Part shown: positions 33,800 through 45,499 of the stretch, piece by piece
How the letters are laid out: every line of letters begins with the position of its first letter
Numbering within the stretch: position 1 is the first letter of the stretch
Assembly (NCBI GenBank): GCA_023375785.1
Contig: SZWC01004840.1
Coordinates: forward strand, 14,608-78,228
Length of the DNA stretch: 63,621 nucleotides
Direction: 5' to 3'
Origin: Penium margaritaceum
Lineage: Eukaryota > Streptophyta > Zygnematophyceae > Desmidiales > Peniaceae
Translations under genes and position numbers: made by a program
The notes under the pieces: generated by a model
Database searches by the model: none
What the model was told of the DNA's origin: nothing
The model's input: only the letters and a program-made list of their open reading frames with translations

Positions 33800-34302
33800 C
33801 GTTTTAGCCGTGGCATCCTGGCGCGTCAGTAGACATAGGCCAGTGACAGCTATAGTAGTCGTCAATTGAGTGATCAACGTCTTGGAAGCTGTCGTAGGGT
33901 TCCTAGCTGTTATGCGCGGTGTCGTAGCCATGCCACTTGACCAGATACTCGGCCATTTTCCCACAGTATCAATGTTCGAGGATATCTTCAATCACATACT
34001 CCATATCCACGTCCACTTGTACAGGTGGGATTGTGACATCTTTACCGGGAAATTTCTCGCTGGGATCCCGGTAGTGCTTGAGCTTGCTAATGTGGAAGAC
34101 AGGGTGGATCGTCATGCTGCCAGGTAGGTGAAGGCAAGCGACAATAGGGGTTTGTATTTACTCGATCTTAAGAGGTCTCAACTAGTGGTGTTTGAGCTGT
34201 GCAATGTCCTACCCTGAAGTTTGATGTTCGCTAAGCTGAGGAGGATGCAATTATGAACGCTGAACATGCCGTCGCTATAACTTCAGGTGGCTTCTTGCTT
34301 CA
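33800..34302 (-). pseudogene. gypsy A integrase tail with chromodomain
   Basis: On the minus strand, 33860-34010 translates to KMAEYLVKWHGYDTAHNS, a stop, then EPYDSFQDVDHSIDDYY. This is a chromodomain in which the tryptophan codon before EPYD has become TAG. The domain would read histone methylation during integration. It is preceded by a decayed integrase C-terminal barrel and ends at the pogo insertion site. Confidence 0.82.
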
Positions 34303-34304
34303 TA

Positions 34305-37157
34305 CCCTACTGATCGAGTTATTTGATTTTAGTTGTTTTTCTTGTCATTGATATTGTGCCTATTTTTTGTTCAATGAAATCAAAGTGCTACATAAATAAT
34401 TTGAAACTGCGTTTTTTGAATTCATGGTGCATAAAATATTCACTCACATTTTGCATCACAGGTTTCTTCACGTTCTTTGTACAAGGTGTGAAAGTGGTTT
34501 CACTCTAACTTTTGCTAGAATTATCATGGACCGCATCGTAGCAGACATTACAAAGAGGGAGATGGAGACAAGGTAGACTGGTCATATTTAAAATATTCAA
34601 AGGTACAAATCACATCACCTCATCCTGCTCCTCGGTACCCTCATCTTCAAACATCACGTGTCCATAAATTCCATTTGCATGGCACCGAAAGTCATCCTCG
34701 AAGACCTCCCCAAAGCCTACTCTAGCCCATGCATTCCTAATGATGTCACCATGGTTGTTCACGTGCTGCCATCCCATCATGAACCACTTGCATGATGCTT
34801 CCTTCACAACGCACATGCCAAGCTTGAAGGTGTCCCCGGCACGCGTCTTGTCATTTTCCCACATGGAAAACTGGTCCTCCACATATTTCTTGAATGGGGC
34901 GATGATGCCGATTTCGGCTGGCTGTGCCTTTGGAGTACAGCCAGCCGGCACGTACACTGGGTGCATGTGTGGATAGTTCTTGCCGAGCCAAAGGCAAAAA
35001 CTGGCACTGCGATGGGGTTGCCAAGCATCAAGAACAAGAAGCATGTGCACAACACTCCATGTGAGACTGTATGCCTTGCACTTTTGCACGTAGTACGGCT
35101 GGACTATGGTTCAGCCCCACTGCACTGGTGGTCTTGGTGTTAGCCCAATGTTTTAGGTTTTGTATTAAATTCCACCCACAATCCACGAGCTCACGTGCAT
35201 GGAATCCCTTTGGCAAGCAACGTGCAGAATTGCCGCCGAAGATGACCTGCATAGGCAAAAATTTGCCGGCATAAGATGATGTCACCAGCAACGTCAGTGC
35301 ACATTTTTTGTCAAATCCAACGATGCAAACATCATCAACACCTTTGGGTGCGTAGGTGTGGTCTGCAGAGGGCACAAGCTGTATGGATATATGGTCTGCA
35401 TTGATGACAAATGCAGGCTTGATTTTGTGCTGCAAGACGGGTGCTGCTGTGCGCATAAAAAAATGCTCGACCTTCTCCTTCCAGTTGTCCGGCACTTTCT
35501 GTGCCGCACGCGACGACCAGGCCATGTGGTCCCTGGCAAAGTGCCGGACCCAAGAGCGGCTGAAGGCATGGTCCCCCATGGCCACGAGATATTCCGGCGC
35601 GTGCTGTGCAATTTCCATGCGGATCTCATGACGCATAGACTTGCTGTTCATGGGCGTCCTTGCTTCACGTGCTTTCAAGCAAGCACATTTAATGGCGTCA
35701 ATGATTTCTGGACGGTCAGCAAGGAATGTCCGCTTGTCCCGGCTGCCATGCACCTGCTTCTTGTTGTTCATGGGTACAGATGGCTCACATCGCATGGCAA
35801 CCGCTGAAGCCAACGAGTATTGCATTTTAAAAACCTTGTCTTTGTCAAACCAGCCAGTGATGGTTGATGACGACAACCGGTCAAAGACGCGCATGCCGTC
35901 TGGAGTCCTGAAGCTCTGCTGCAGGTGCTTCATTGCAGTGTACATGGACTTCTGCGCCTTGACAGCACGGTAGATGGCTGGAAAATTTCCAGAAGTGAAC
36001 CAATCGCAGTACGCACCATGCTTGCGTCCACTGCTGCTGCTTCATGTATCTGCTGAAGTAGTGTTGGGGGTGACAGAGACAAGCTCCAGACACTCTGTGT
36101 CCGTGGAGTCGTCACTGTCTCGTGCCTTTGAGATGTCGCTGTCGATGTCATTGTCTGTGGATGCTTCGCTGCTGCTGTCACTGTCGCTGCATGGTCCCAA
36201 ACGTTCCTTGGGCTCCTCGATGCGGATGGGGCCAGTGCCACGCTTGGGCTGGCCGACAGGGACAATTTTTTTTTAGGCTGTTCCATGGCCTTTCCCTTGC
36301 CCTTGGGATCGGCAGTGGAGGCGGCAGCAGCATCTTCCCCGCTGTTGTGATACACGTACGCATTGCCCCTGTGCAGCGCTACTTGCTCCCTCGCAATGCA
36401 ACATGCAGCCTTGCTGGGACCGACTGTCGTCCATGATGTTGATGATGGAGTTGCACCAGCCTCGGAAGCTGCACGGGCTTCAACAAGTGGCGTTGCTGGT
36501 GGCAAAGACAAGGGTGATGGTCTCAAGAATCTTGCTGATGCAGACGGCTCCCGCTCGCCTTGTACGGGAGATTGTGGGGGTTCGGAATCATTGAAGGTGA
36601 TTGTCACCGGCTTGCGGGGCCGACCAAGTGGACGAAGGACAAGAGTTGGTATTGGGGGGATGGCACGTTCAAGATGTGTCTCAAGGCAGCGGATACGCGC
36701 CTCAGGACTGGCCTTCTACATCAATGCTCCATGATGGACAGTAGATGCAGTGTAGTGACACTACGAAAAATTCCATGACACTGTCATTGCAACAAGGTGT
36801 GCATGCTTATAGGCTGAACCCTGAATTTGTCCGGGACTGTCAGCTTTTGCGGGTCGTGGTAGTGGAAAATGGAGAGGCGCAAACAGCCATACCTGCAAAA
36901 CGACAGACCCATGCGACACGGCACGCACGTAGACCCGTCGGTGGTCCGCGCTTGGTTTTTGTGCTGCGGAATCGCTTGTCGGATTCTCGAGTTTCTGCGG
37001 GATTGACCATGGGCCTTTTGTCGAATTTTATGTAGCAGTTGACTGCCAATTCCTTCAATTAGAATTCCTAAAATAATACTAAATCCAATGTTTTAAGCTA
37101 ATTCATAGATTTCATAATTAGGCAAACCTATATCGTCGAATTCATTAAGCAGTAGGG
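34305..37157 (-). mobile_element. pogo-like DNA transposon in gypsy A
   Basis: A 2.85-kb insertion flanked by TA (34303-34304, 37158-37159). Its inverted termini begin CCCTACTG at both ends, with similarity fading after about ten bases. A TA duplication plus a DDE_1-like transposase indicates the Tc1/mariner-pogo group. Removing it rejoins gypsy A sequence collinear with gypsy B around 44540-44600, which confirms the borders. The left 300 bp and right 450 bp are AT-rich and non-coding. Confidence 0.88.
34610..36607 (-). pseudogene. pogo/DDE_1-like transposase
   Basis: The N-terminal part (35930-36607) is Ser/Thr/Pro-rich with basic patches (KGKGKAMEQPKKK). The next frame (35028-35945, 305 aa) holds a helix-turn-helix region (STITGWFDKDKVFK) and a CENP-B-type HTH (HAFSRSWVRHFARDHM). 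It also holds the first catalytic region (PAFVINADHISIQLVP) and KKCALTLLVTSSYAGKFLPM. A frameshift near 35085 leads into 34610-35089, with the second region LLVLDAW and the third CTPKAQPAEIGII. The family usually has NMDE, D-x-H/S and QPLD at these places; here the motifs read NADH, LDAW and QPAE. It is the longest DNA-transposase frame in the window but is broken into three frames. Confidence 0.82.
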
Positions 37158-37189
37158 TAGTTTTTTTGTGTTCACAAGGGGATTGTAGT

Positions 37190-37790
37190 GTTTCCCCTGA
37201 GACGCTTTAGAAATCCCTGCGGTGGATATCGACCGCAAGAATGTTGCTCTTATCTGTAATCATTCCGGTGTGACGAGAAGTTTGTCATGGACCACTTTGA
37301 ATAGGATTTTATCTGTTTCGGTGGAAGTGGCGGAGTTGTGTACGAGTTTGAAAGATGGCATTTTGGCTTCCCAATTGGTGCCGTGCGGCTCACATATAGG
37401 TCAGAAAAGCTGTTCAAGCGTCTGATTGGTCTACTTTGTTTGCCCGTTGGTTTGAGGATGGAACGCCGTTAACAGCTGGCTCTGAGTGCCATAACGTGTC
37501 ATCAGTTCATGTCAAAAATGGCTAGTGAAGCTGTCGTCTCTGTCACTAACGATGGTTTGTGGCACGCCGTGTAGCTGTACGATCTCGTTTCAAAACAGCC
37601 ATATTGTTCTTTCTACGATAAAGGTGGTCATTGTTGGGATGATCTGAAACATTTTAGAAAATCTTTCCACCACCATAAGGATGGCGTCATTTCCCTTGGA
37701 GTGGTGGACAACCCCATCATGAAGTCCATGCTGATGTCTGTCAGAAACTTCAACCGGATGGTGGTAGTTCCAACGTGCCCCCGACGTTTC
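37190..37790 (-). pseudogene. gypsy A integrase core
   Basis: The minus strand gives DISMDFMMGLSTTPRE and AILMVVERFSKMFQIIPTMT (first Asp region). LHGVPQTIVSDRDDSFTSHF follows (second Asp region), then RYGTQSQLLTAFHPQTNGQT. The final Glu of the triad would follow NGQT, but TK and a stop are seen there. Downstream sequence runs into the pogo insertion. Frameshifts separate the first block from the others. Confidence 0.8.
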
Positions 37791-37799
37791 TACACTTGT

Positions 37800-38700
37800 A
37801 TTCACGGCTATTTTGGTGTGCGGGTTCTGAGTCTAAGCGTGAGCTTTCTGGTCGCCTCACGCTATGTTTGTGGGAGTGGAAGAGAGTTACGAGACAGTCA
37901 GTTTTGTGAAGGGAATAACACAAATTTGCATTAGTTTTTTAACATAGATATGAACTAACGGGATATATGGCTAGTCACAAGCTTCCTTACGCACTAAACT
38001 ACATGTTATTTGGATCAATGTAGCTCCCGCTACGTCAGCCAAAGCGCAGCATCCCAATCCTGCCGCTCACTCGGCGGCGCACACCATGTCGCCCGCCGAG
38101 GCACCCTCACACATCAAGGACCCATCAAAACGTCTTTCCGGAGGTGCAGATGTCCCTACAAGTAGTGGTGGTGTCCCTTACTCCTTAAGAGTGTGTTTGA
38201 TAAGTTAATCATAGAGTTTGGTGATGGGGAATCATGTGGTTCAAAACATGTCTGCGGAGCTGGAGTTGGAGTTTGGACTGTCCCAGAGTAGCAAAATGTA
38301 CTACTGAGTTTCGAACTCTGAGCCAGGATTTTGGCTGGCTAAGTCCCTCAGTAACAACCTGCACTATTGGATCCGGTGGATATTTTCCACCGGACACCTC
38401 GGCAGTCTTCCGGGCAAAATCCCCATATGGACATTTGTTACCCGTTCCGGTTGATTTTCCACCTGCAGTCCAACCACAGCCGACTCCCCAAGCCTCCGCA
38501 CACACCCCAACTTTGGAAGCACATATCTCCCTTGTTACTTATCCGATTCCGGTGAAACAACTTCCATCCAGTTCAGAAACTTGTCAAATTTCAGGGGCAA
38601 TCCTCCATTTTAGGATCTGAGCAATCCTTGAGCTTTTAGATCCAACTGCAAGAATTTTCCTCTCTCTGGCAGCTCATCGTTGCCTCCCGGTGCCACACTA
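37800..38700. other. unclassified insertion in gypsy A integrase
   Basis: In gypsy B the corresponding integrase segments are nearly contiguous (around 45110-45200). In gypsy A they are separated by about 0.9 kb of unrelated sequence, with a CG-rich part at 38030-38110 and an open frame at 38209-38505 lacking any known domain. Termini and TSD were not resolved. LPVPTELWVDI on one side and KFLTDISMDF on the other represent the same integrase region, so a short stretch of target may be duplicated. Confidence 0.5.
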
Positions 38701-40620
38701 GGGGCATGCGGAGGGGTAAATTTTTTGACAATGTCGACCCACAACTCCGTCGGAACAGGGAGTGGTTGGAGTGAACCGGGTGGCCTCATGCGACGAGATT
38801 TTTGTCTCTGACAAGTCTTCCACAATTTACATAAGGCTGACACACCGATCTACAACTTGTCCGACCAATAGTATTTTGCTTGCTTCTTGAGCGTCTTGTC
38901 CTCGCCAAAGTGTCAACCTGGACCAGTGTCGTGGCATTCCTCCAATTATATTCTCCGTAGCTCCATATTTGGGGAAACAACAACCTGAAAAATAAACTTC
39001 CATCGCCAGTAAGATTCGTTAAACAAAAACTTGGTTTTGTCATACCCACCGAACTCCTCATAACCTCTCGCGAATAACCTCGTGAGGTACGGGTTTCATT
39101 TGACAAGCGGTGTGATGATATTGGCCATAAAATTTGGTCACCAAATTAGAGCATCTACTAGATTAGTTTTTCCAGGTCGGTACTAGATGTCGTAGTCAAA
39201 GTTGGAATCAAGGAACTCCATCCATCGATTTGTCAACGGCTCAGATGTGCCTGAGTCTTGAGATATTTCAGTTCGTGATGGTCAGTGCAAATGATGCATT
39301 GTCGGTATTCTACGTAGTACCACCATGTCTTGAACAGGTGCACGATTAGAAGAGTTCCTTTTTTGTGCACCGCGTAGTTGAGTTCCATCCCCCGTGATTT
39401 ACTCCACATGCACACAACGGGTTGATTTCCACCGCCATTGTCTTGGAGGAGAACAGAACGGATGTCTCAATCAGAGGCGTCAGTGGCCATGATGTAATCC
39501 ATCATTGGTTATGTCAATCGTAAGGCTGGCGCTAAGGTTAGTGCGTCCCTCAAAGAGTTGTACGCTTCATGTCTGTTAGCTTATTCCATTCAGCGGTTTT
39601 GCGAGTGAGATCGGAGAGAGGCAGTGAAACTTGAGCGTAGTCTATTATAAAAAACTTGACGGAACGGCGTCCAAAGTCGCACTTTGAGAGTGTTTTGAAT
39701 TTTTTCTCTTTGTAAAACTTCATAAAATTTTCAAAGATGTCCATTTTGCTCCTATGGGATACAGCTATATAGCACAACATTGTCGAGGTACACGGTGACA
39801 AAGGTGTCAAGATACGGGTGGAATATGTTTTTCATCACTACCATAAATGTAACAGGAGAAATTTGTGAATCCAAATGGCATGACAGTCAACTTGATGTGT
39901 TCGTATCTGGTTCGGATTGCTGTCTTCTCGGCGTCCCTATCAGATATGCGGATTTTATGATAGCCGATGTATAGGTCCATTTTGTTGGAAGTTCGTGCCC
40001 CACAATGTTGGTTAAATTTTTCATCTAATCGCAAAAAGGGATATCAATTCCTAATTGTGATGTCATTCAACGCTTAGTACTCCACGTATATTTGCACTTC
40101 TTTAGGATTATTTTTCACGGAAAGTCTAGGTACCACAAAGGGTGATGTGGAAGGTCTGGTGAACCCATGACCGTGTATCTCGTCCAATTCATTGAGTTTG
40201 GTCAGCTCGTGATCGCTTATCCGATAGGTCCATTTCACTCCTCGTCTGCTGCCCGGCTTTAGGTCTATTAGATGATTGACAGTTTGCTGCATAGGAAGAT
40301 CTCACGGTAGTTCATTGGGAAGAGCCCCTTTGAAATCATTGTTGAGTGTTGTAAACTCCTTTGGAACGGCTGCAAACATCTCATGTGCCGAGGCCGATGA
40401 GGTCGCCTTGGCAGCCGCGAATTCTTTCGCTTCCCAGTCTCCATGTGGACAAGCCAGGCTTGAGCTTCGCGTCTCAGACATCTTTTGGCCACAGCCAGAG
40501 ATATTGGTTGGCATTTTTTGGCTTTCGTATCTTTCTCTGCTGCTTCCACCTTTGCTGCTTCTTGTAACCTCCATCGTGTTATGGGTTGCTCCACCAGAGG
40601 TAGATATCATTTTCTACAAG
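38701..40620 (-). pseudogene. gypsy A RT, RNase H and zinc-finger region
   Basis: The RT start is at 40074-40292 (YRISDHELTKLNELDE, GFTRPSTSPFVV). The RT body is at 39807-40034 (KMDLYIGYHKIRISDRD, LTVMPFGFTN), but the YxDD region is lost in a frame change and deletion. RNase H is at 39550-39810 (DYAQVSLPLSDLTRKTAEWN) and 39233-39415 (ELNYAVHKKGTLLIVH, ICTDHHELKYLKTQ). A decayed HHCC integrase finger lies at 38786-39106. The spacer between protease and RT is at 40300-40600 (EFAAAKATSSASAHEMFAAV) and matches gypsy C. No domain is intact. Confidence 0.82.
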
Positions 40621-42467
40621 TGATGCTGACGTAGACTGATTCGCTGCTCTACTCCTATGAATTGTGTCAGTGTACGAAATCTTGCCCAAGGATGATTTTT
40701 TGGTTGGTGGTTGGGCAAGTTCTCTAGACCCTTATGTCATGCAGATCTTAGATTTGCAGTTAGAGGAGTTCGCGAAGTTGACGAATGTGCGGTCATCCGT
40801 CGACGGTTTTCCTTAGTTCACTCCTGGTTTGCTATGGTAACCCAGCTTTAGAACCATGTCATAACTGACAAAATTATGAGATTATCCTCCATCTAGTCGT
40901 TCCAATACCGTTCTATGACTTTTACAACCTCTGGGTTGTACTTGTAAAACTATCCCCGATTTGTCGTCCTCGTACCCCTCGTTAAACTTTGCGATCTCTA
41001 GAACCCTCGTCTACAGATATGTGAGCCGTTCAGATGGGCGATTGGCTCGCGTCGATTTTGCTGACCGGACAAGAGCCTCACTGTTTACTCATGTCATTTA
41101 CCATTTCCTGAATCCTCATGTTTTCTCCATGGCTTTCTCCAATGTTTGGTCTGCTGATGCATTTATGGCAGTCACGCGAGGTATGAACCAGGTTCTCCCA
41201 AGTCCAGTAGAGCCGTTGATTCCGTTGATCGATGATGTCAAACCTCTATCAGAGACAAGGTTTCTGTTAACTACAAATTTCTTCTACCACAGTAAGTATT
41301 GTGCTTTTGGGGTACCAAACCATTGGATTCCTACAGCCAAGCGTTGTAGTTGGTGCTATTGATGGGATCCACTGCTTCGATCATCCGGGAACGATTGTCT
41401 TAGACAACAAAAATTTCAAGTGCTTTCCGAATTTCTCGCTTGAGGCTGCTGTTATAGTAGAAACAGATTCCTGAAGGAACGAGGTCACTGCCAGTGACCT
41501 CGTCCTTGAATATTCTTCTATGTATAATTTACTACGATGGACCACTGATATAGGTGATGGAGCCAATACCATGTGGCAGATATTTTTTCAGCTTCTCAAA
41601 AGGAGCAAGAGTAGTGCGCATGAACTCGCTCCATGTTTCTGGTGGAATGAGAAAGTCATGCCACGTAGGAGTAATCTCCTTGCATGGTAGTACGCATGCA
41701 GTCGACAATGTGAGAGCGTACATGTGAGTTGTTGATATGGCTCCACTTGTCTCCTGATGCCGTTGGATGGCCTTTAGATTGGACTTCCAACTTAAAGTCA
41801 TACCACACAAAAACAAGGATGTAAGGTCATTTTAATTGTCGTTGTTGACCGCAACAGTGGTAAATTACACCTCCAAACTCATCACCCAGATACTGCCGGT
41901 CGGTCCTTTTGAATTTCCGGGATTGAACGACTCAGGAAGTGCCGGTTGAATCTGGGGTTCACTCGAGAGTTGGATATTTTTCTCGATGAGCACTGTGTTG
42001 CACACGCGGGAAATCTCAAGCTCCTCCATTGCTGAGCTGAGTTGTTGGAGCAGATGGGTGCTGAGGCTTTGAGTCCCAAAAAGTTCTTTTATAGATGTTC
42101 ATTAGGCTGGTAGCTTGTAGGCTGGTGCATTCCATCGTGCCAGGTGTCCACTCGATGAGCAGTGGCACAGGTGAAGGGTTCACTGAGCCCAGGCGGTCCA
42201 ACGCCTGGTTGGCCGTTGGTTTTTTTGCTATTGTTCCGTTCACTGCAAACTTTTGCACTGTTGTCTGGTTTATCCTGAGAGCGTCAGTGTTTGCCTACTG
42301 CTGATCCTCCATTACCAGAGTGTTCTCCGGTGACTAGTGCTCGCTCGATCTATTCACCATTGTTGTCGCAAGGTCTGTAATCTTCTGAACGGTGGGGATG
42401 TGCTCAAAACTTGTGCAAGATTGTCACCTGGTAGTTAATGTGTTGGTTGTCCCACCAGCACTGCTAA
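40621..42467 (-). pseudogene. gypsy A Gag and protease region
   Basis: The best-preserved Gag part is 41532-41816, with AIQRHQETSGAISTTHMYAL and TWSEFMRTTLAPFEKLKKYL; the latter resembles the 'tW.eF...F' motif of the retrotransposon Gag family. The protease zone near 40670-40800 reads KIILGQDFVH, like the 'LGMDWL' end of a retropepsin. The N-terminal Gag frame at 42016-42258 is not recognisable by motif. Many stops. It ends at the PBS next to the 5' LTR. Confidence 0.65.
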
Positions 42468-42479
42468 GCTCTGATACCA
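42468..42479 (-). promoter_or_regulatory. gypsy A primer binding site
   Basis: The minus strand reads TGGTATCAGAGC, a perfect 12-base complement of plant initiator tRNA-Met, two bases after the 5' LTR. Confidence 0.92.
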
Positions 42480-42481
42480 AG

Positions 42482-43031
42482 TGTTACAACAAAAGGTAGG
42501 TGGTTCACAAGGATGAGATGCTGGAAAACAGATGATTCAAGGAATTTGGACAAATGGATACCTTGTATTAAGCAATAAATGTACTTCGGTGAAATTTTTC
42601 ATGTAATTCAAGCTCATACATGCAATGACAAGAATCCAACTTAGGCATATGTTGGGTCCTCGGCACTGGCGACGAGCGATGCGTGCAGGGTTGTGCCGTG
42701 AGTGGCTGCTTCAAGAAGCACTGCAAAGAAGTTGGGGGACTTTGAGAATATCAAGGCATGGTTTTATAGAAGTCCAGCACCATCAAGAAGTAAATCAAAC
42801 AATATCAAAACATCAATATGGTTTGTAATACTTCTATCGATCATTATGGAAAGTGGTCAAAATTTGTCAGAATCTTCTGGAAAGGAACATCAGGGGTTGA
42901 GGCTGGTGGCCAAAATTCACTCGGCCGATCAGCGTAAAAATCCTGAGGTTTACCCACGGCAGACCACAAATGTCATGAATAAAATACCCATGCACGGAGT
43001 TTGAGGACTCATGTACTTCAGGGACGTCACA
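42482..43031 (-). repeat. gypsy A 5' LTR
   Basis: 550 bp, TGTTACAACAAAAGG to GGGACGTCACA in plus orientation. It is homologous to 33237-33790 but clearly diverged, so gypsy A is older than copia D. Confidence 0.88.
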
Positions 43032-44047
43032 ACGAGTGGCTGCTTTGAGAAGCTATGCCAAATAAGGCTGCACACGGTTCCTATCCGTGGATATTCAGAG
43101 GGATCCGGATCCGTGCGACGGGTCCTCCACCTGGATCCAGATCCGGGGTAACGGATCCTTAGATTCACGGATCCTTGGATTCACGGATCTTGGATCCGGA
43201 TCTGGGGAGTCATGTACCATGCCACGGACGGCTTGCGCTCTTGCGGACAACCGACAATGCGATGATGTCCATCGACGGCTGCCTATGCCCAACCCATAGA
43301 CGACCATCAATGGTGCTGATGATATTGTGGAGCTACGGGTGGTTGGTCAGCCAACAGATAAGTAGATTTGAGACCAATGAACATAGCATCTCCAGCTCCA
43401 GGCTGGCAATTTGACAGGTTTCACGCGGTTGACACGCATGATGCATGTGCCAACCACACAGATGTATCGCAAAAATGTTTACCGGTCGAAAGTATGTCGC
43501 GCATATTGAGCTGTTTGATTTTGAATGTGCAAATGAGTGTGCTACGCGGATGAATTGAGCTGGACGTCTAGTCAGATTTTTTTTTACCCCAACCCCTCCT
43601 CCCTCTGCCCTAGGATCTGGGTTAGGATCCGCAGATACAAGTCGGATCCACAATCCTGGATCCGGAACCGCAAATCTGGATCTGGATCCGGATTCACGGG
43701 TAGGGTACTGTGGAGCCCAGGATCCGTGTGCAGCCTTAATGCCAAAACATTTTAGGGTGTCGAGAATATAGAAGCACGATATCATACAAGAACATCGACA
43801 TTGAGAAGTCAACCAAACAGCATCGAAACATCAAAATGGTTTGAGATACTTTTTTCGACCATTCTGGAAAGTGGTTAAAGTTGTGAGAACCTTCGAGAAC
43901 AGAACACATGAGTTCGGGGAAAGTGGCCAAACTGCCCTGGGCTGAACAGCGTAAAAATCCTGAGGTCGACATGCGGTGGGCCACAAATATAGGGACAAAA
44001 ATGCCAACTCGCGGAGTTGAGGGACTCATGTAGGTCAAGGATGTAAC
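43032..44047 (-). repeat. gypsy B 3' LTR, part 3
   Basis: Resumes the LTR cut by gypsy A at GAGTGGCTGCTT and ends GTCAAGGATGTAAC. It is interrupted by a small hAT element at 43063-43738. A purine tract on the minus strand (AAAGGGGGTGGAGAG) follows, as expected for a 3' LTR. Confidence 0.8.
43063..43738. mobile_element. 676-bp non-autonomous hAT (MITE-like)
   Basis: Perfectly bounded: TIR TAAGGCTGCACACGG at both ends and an 8-bp duplication ATGCCAAA on both sides (43055-43062, 43739-43746). Its left 150 bp match the left end of hAT-2. Its right 450 bp match the right end of hAT-2 (17090-17583), including the 5' non-coding region. The whole transposase gene is deleted. It could be moved only in trans. 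Confidence 0.96.
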
Positions 44048-44089
44048 TCTCCACCCCCTTTAGCTGTGACATCCGGGCGCATAAGCAGA

Positions 44090-45480
44090 AAAAGGCCGGT
44101 GACGACGGTTTTAGCCATTGATAGGAATACCAATGTCCTGCAGGTTATCTCTTAGCTGTTGTGCTTGGCTTCATAGCTGTGATACTTGACCAGATACTTG
44201 GTTGTTTTTCCACAGCGTTGATGCCCGAGGATATCTTCAATCATAAACTTCATATCCCCGTTCACTTGTATAGGAGGTGAAGGTGCAACGTCTCTTCCGG
44301 GAAAGTTTACACTGGGTCCCCGTAGTGCTTGAGCTTGCTGATGTAGAATACACGATGGAAGGCCATGCTATAATGTAGGCAGAACCGAGCAAAGACAGGG
44401 GTTTGCATTTGCCCAATCTCAAACGGTCTGAACTACAGGGGCTTGGATTCTGTCCTTGGAGTTTGATGTTTGCAGAGGTGAATAGGACGTTATTGCTAGC
44501 ACTGAGCACGTCAACATTGTGATGTCAGTCTACTACTCACTAATAGATGTCTGTGTCTCTGCGAGGATTTTTTGTGTTTCTTCCCAGATGCTGGAGAATT
44601 TCCAGTGGAGGATGTCAACCACGGGGAAGTTGCTTTGATTCTGAATGCCTGCCGGTGTGGCGGGAAGTTTGCCGTGGACCACTTTGACGGAATTTTAAAG
44701 TGGACCACTTTGACCAGGATTTTATAAAATTTTACGGTGGAAGTGGCAGAGCTGTATGCAGGATTAGCAGTCGGCATTTTGGTTACAGTTTTGTGTGACA
44801 TGCATAAAGTGTGGAGAAGTTCTCTGATTATCTCTTTTGTCTGCTCGGTTTGTCTGTCAGTTTGAGGGTGGAACATCATTGATAGCTTGATCTGACTACC
44901 ATAACGCGTCATCCACCCATGCCAAAAACGTCTAGTGAAGCGGCCATCTTGGTAGCTGATGATGGTAACTGGAACATTTGGCAGTTGTGCAATGTGGTTT
45001 AGAAACAATTTCAATGTTCCGGTGATGGTTGTCATTGTCAGAATAAAGTGTAATTGTTTTTGGAAACCTGTCCACCACCACGAGGACGGCGTCATGACAC
45101 TCGGGGATGGTGGATAATCCCATCATGAAATCCATGTTACTGTCAATTCACGGCTCTTTCAGAACCAGAAGAGGTTCAATTCATCCTAATGGTCTCATGT
45201 AATGAGATTTTTACGGCAGACAAGTATCACATGATTTGCTTGAGGCTGCCACGTCATTCTACATCTTGTCCCACTAGTAGTATTTTGCCAGCTTCTTGAG
45301 CATCTTGTCCTCACCAAAGTGTCTACCTGGATGAGTATTTTTGCATAAATACAATATCATCCGTTGTAGCTCCTCACTTGGTGGTACGAGGACCTAGTAA
45401 GTGAATCGTCGTTGTCAATAGGGGTCGTCGAACCAAAACTTGGTTTTTTTGTACCCGCTGAACTTCTCATAATCCTTCAT
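44090..45480 (-). pseudogene. gypsy B integrase and chromodomain
   Basis: The integrase at 44511-45135 shows MDFMMGLSTIPECHDAVLVV, then QLPNVPVTIISYQDGRFTRR. The second catalytic Asp sits in SYQDGRF (family SDRD). RYGSQIKLSMMFHPQTDRQT follows, then EQ, keeping the Glu of the triad. The chromodomain near 44130-44250 reads EDILGHQRCGKTTKYLVKYH, where family members have KWHGY, followed by a stop. The zinc-finger and linker region at 45140-45480 is decayed. Confidence 0.82.
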
Positions 45481-45499
45481 GAATACGGGTCTTGATCAG

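Larger units (their letters stand above)
33237..43031 (-). mobile_element. gypsy A, Ty3/gypsy chromovirus
   Basis: A 9.8-kb minus-strand element with LTRs 33237-33790 and 42482-43031, a PBS by the right LTR, and the domain order gag, protease, RT, RNase H, integrase, chromodomain. The flanking pentamers GTGAG and ACGAG could be a decayed TSD. Both flanks are halves of one gypsy LTR, so it inserted into gypsy B. It contains a pogo-like transposon (34305-37157) and an unclassified segment (37800-38700). Every coding domain has stops or frameshifts. Confidence 0.9.

Noticed and set aside
35028-35945. A host gene for a CENP-B/jerky-like protein
   Set aside because: It lies inside an element with inverted termini and TA duplication, nested in gypsy A, and the frame is broken; it is a transposase pseudogene.
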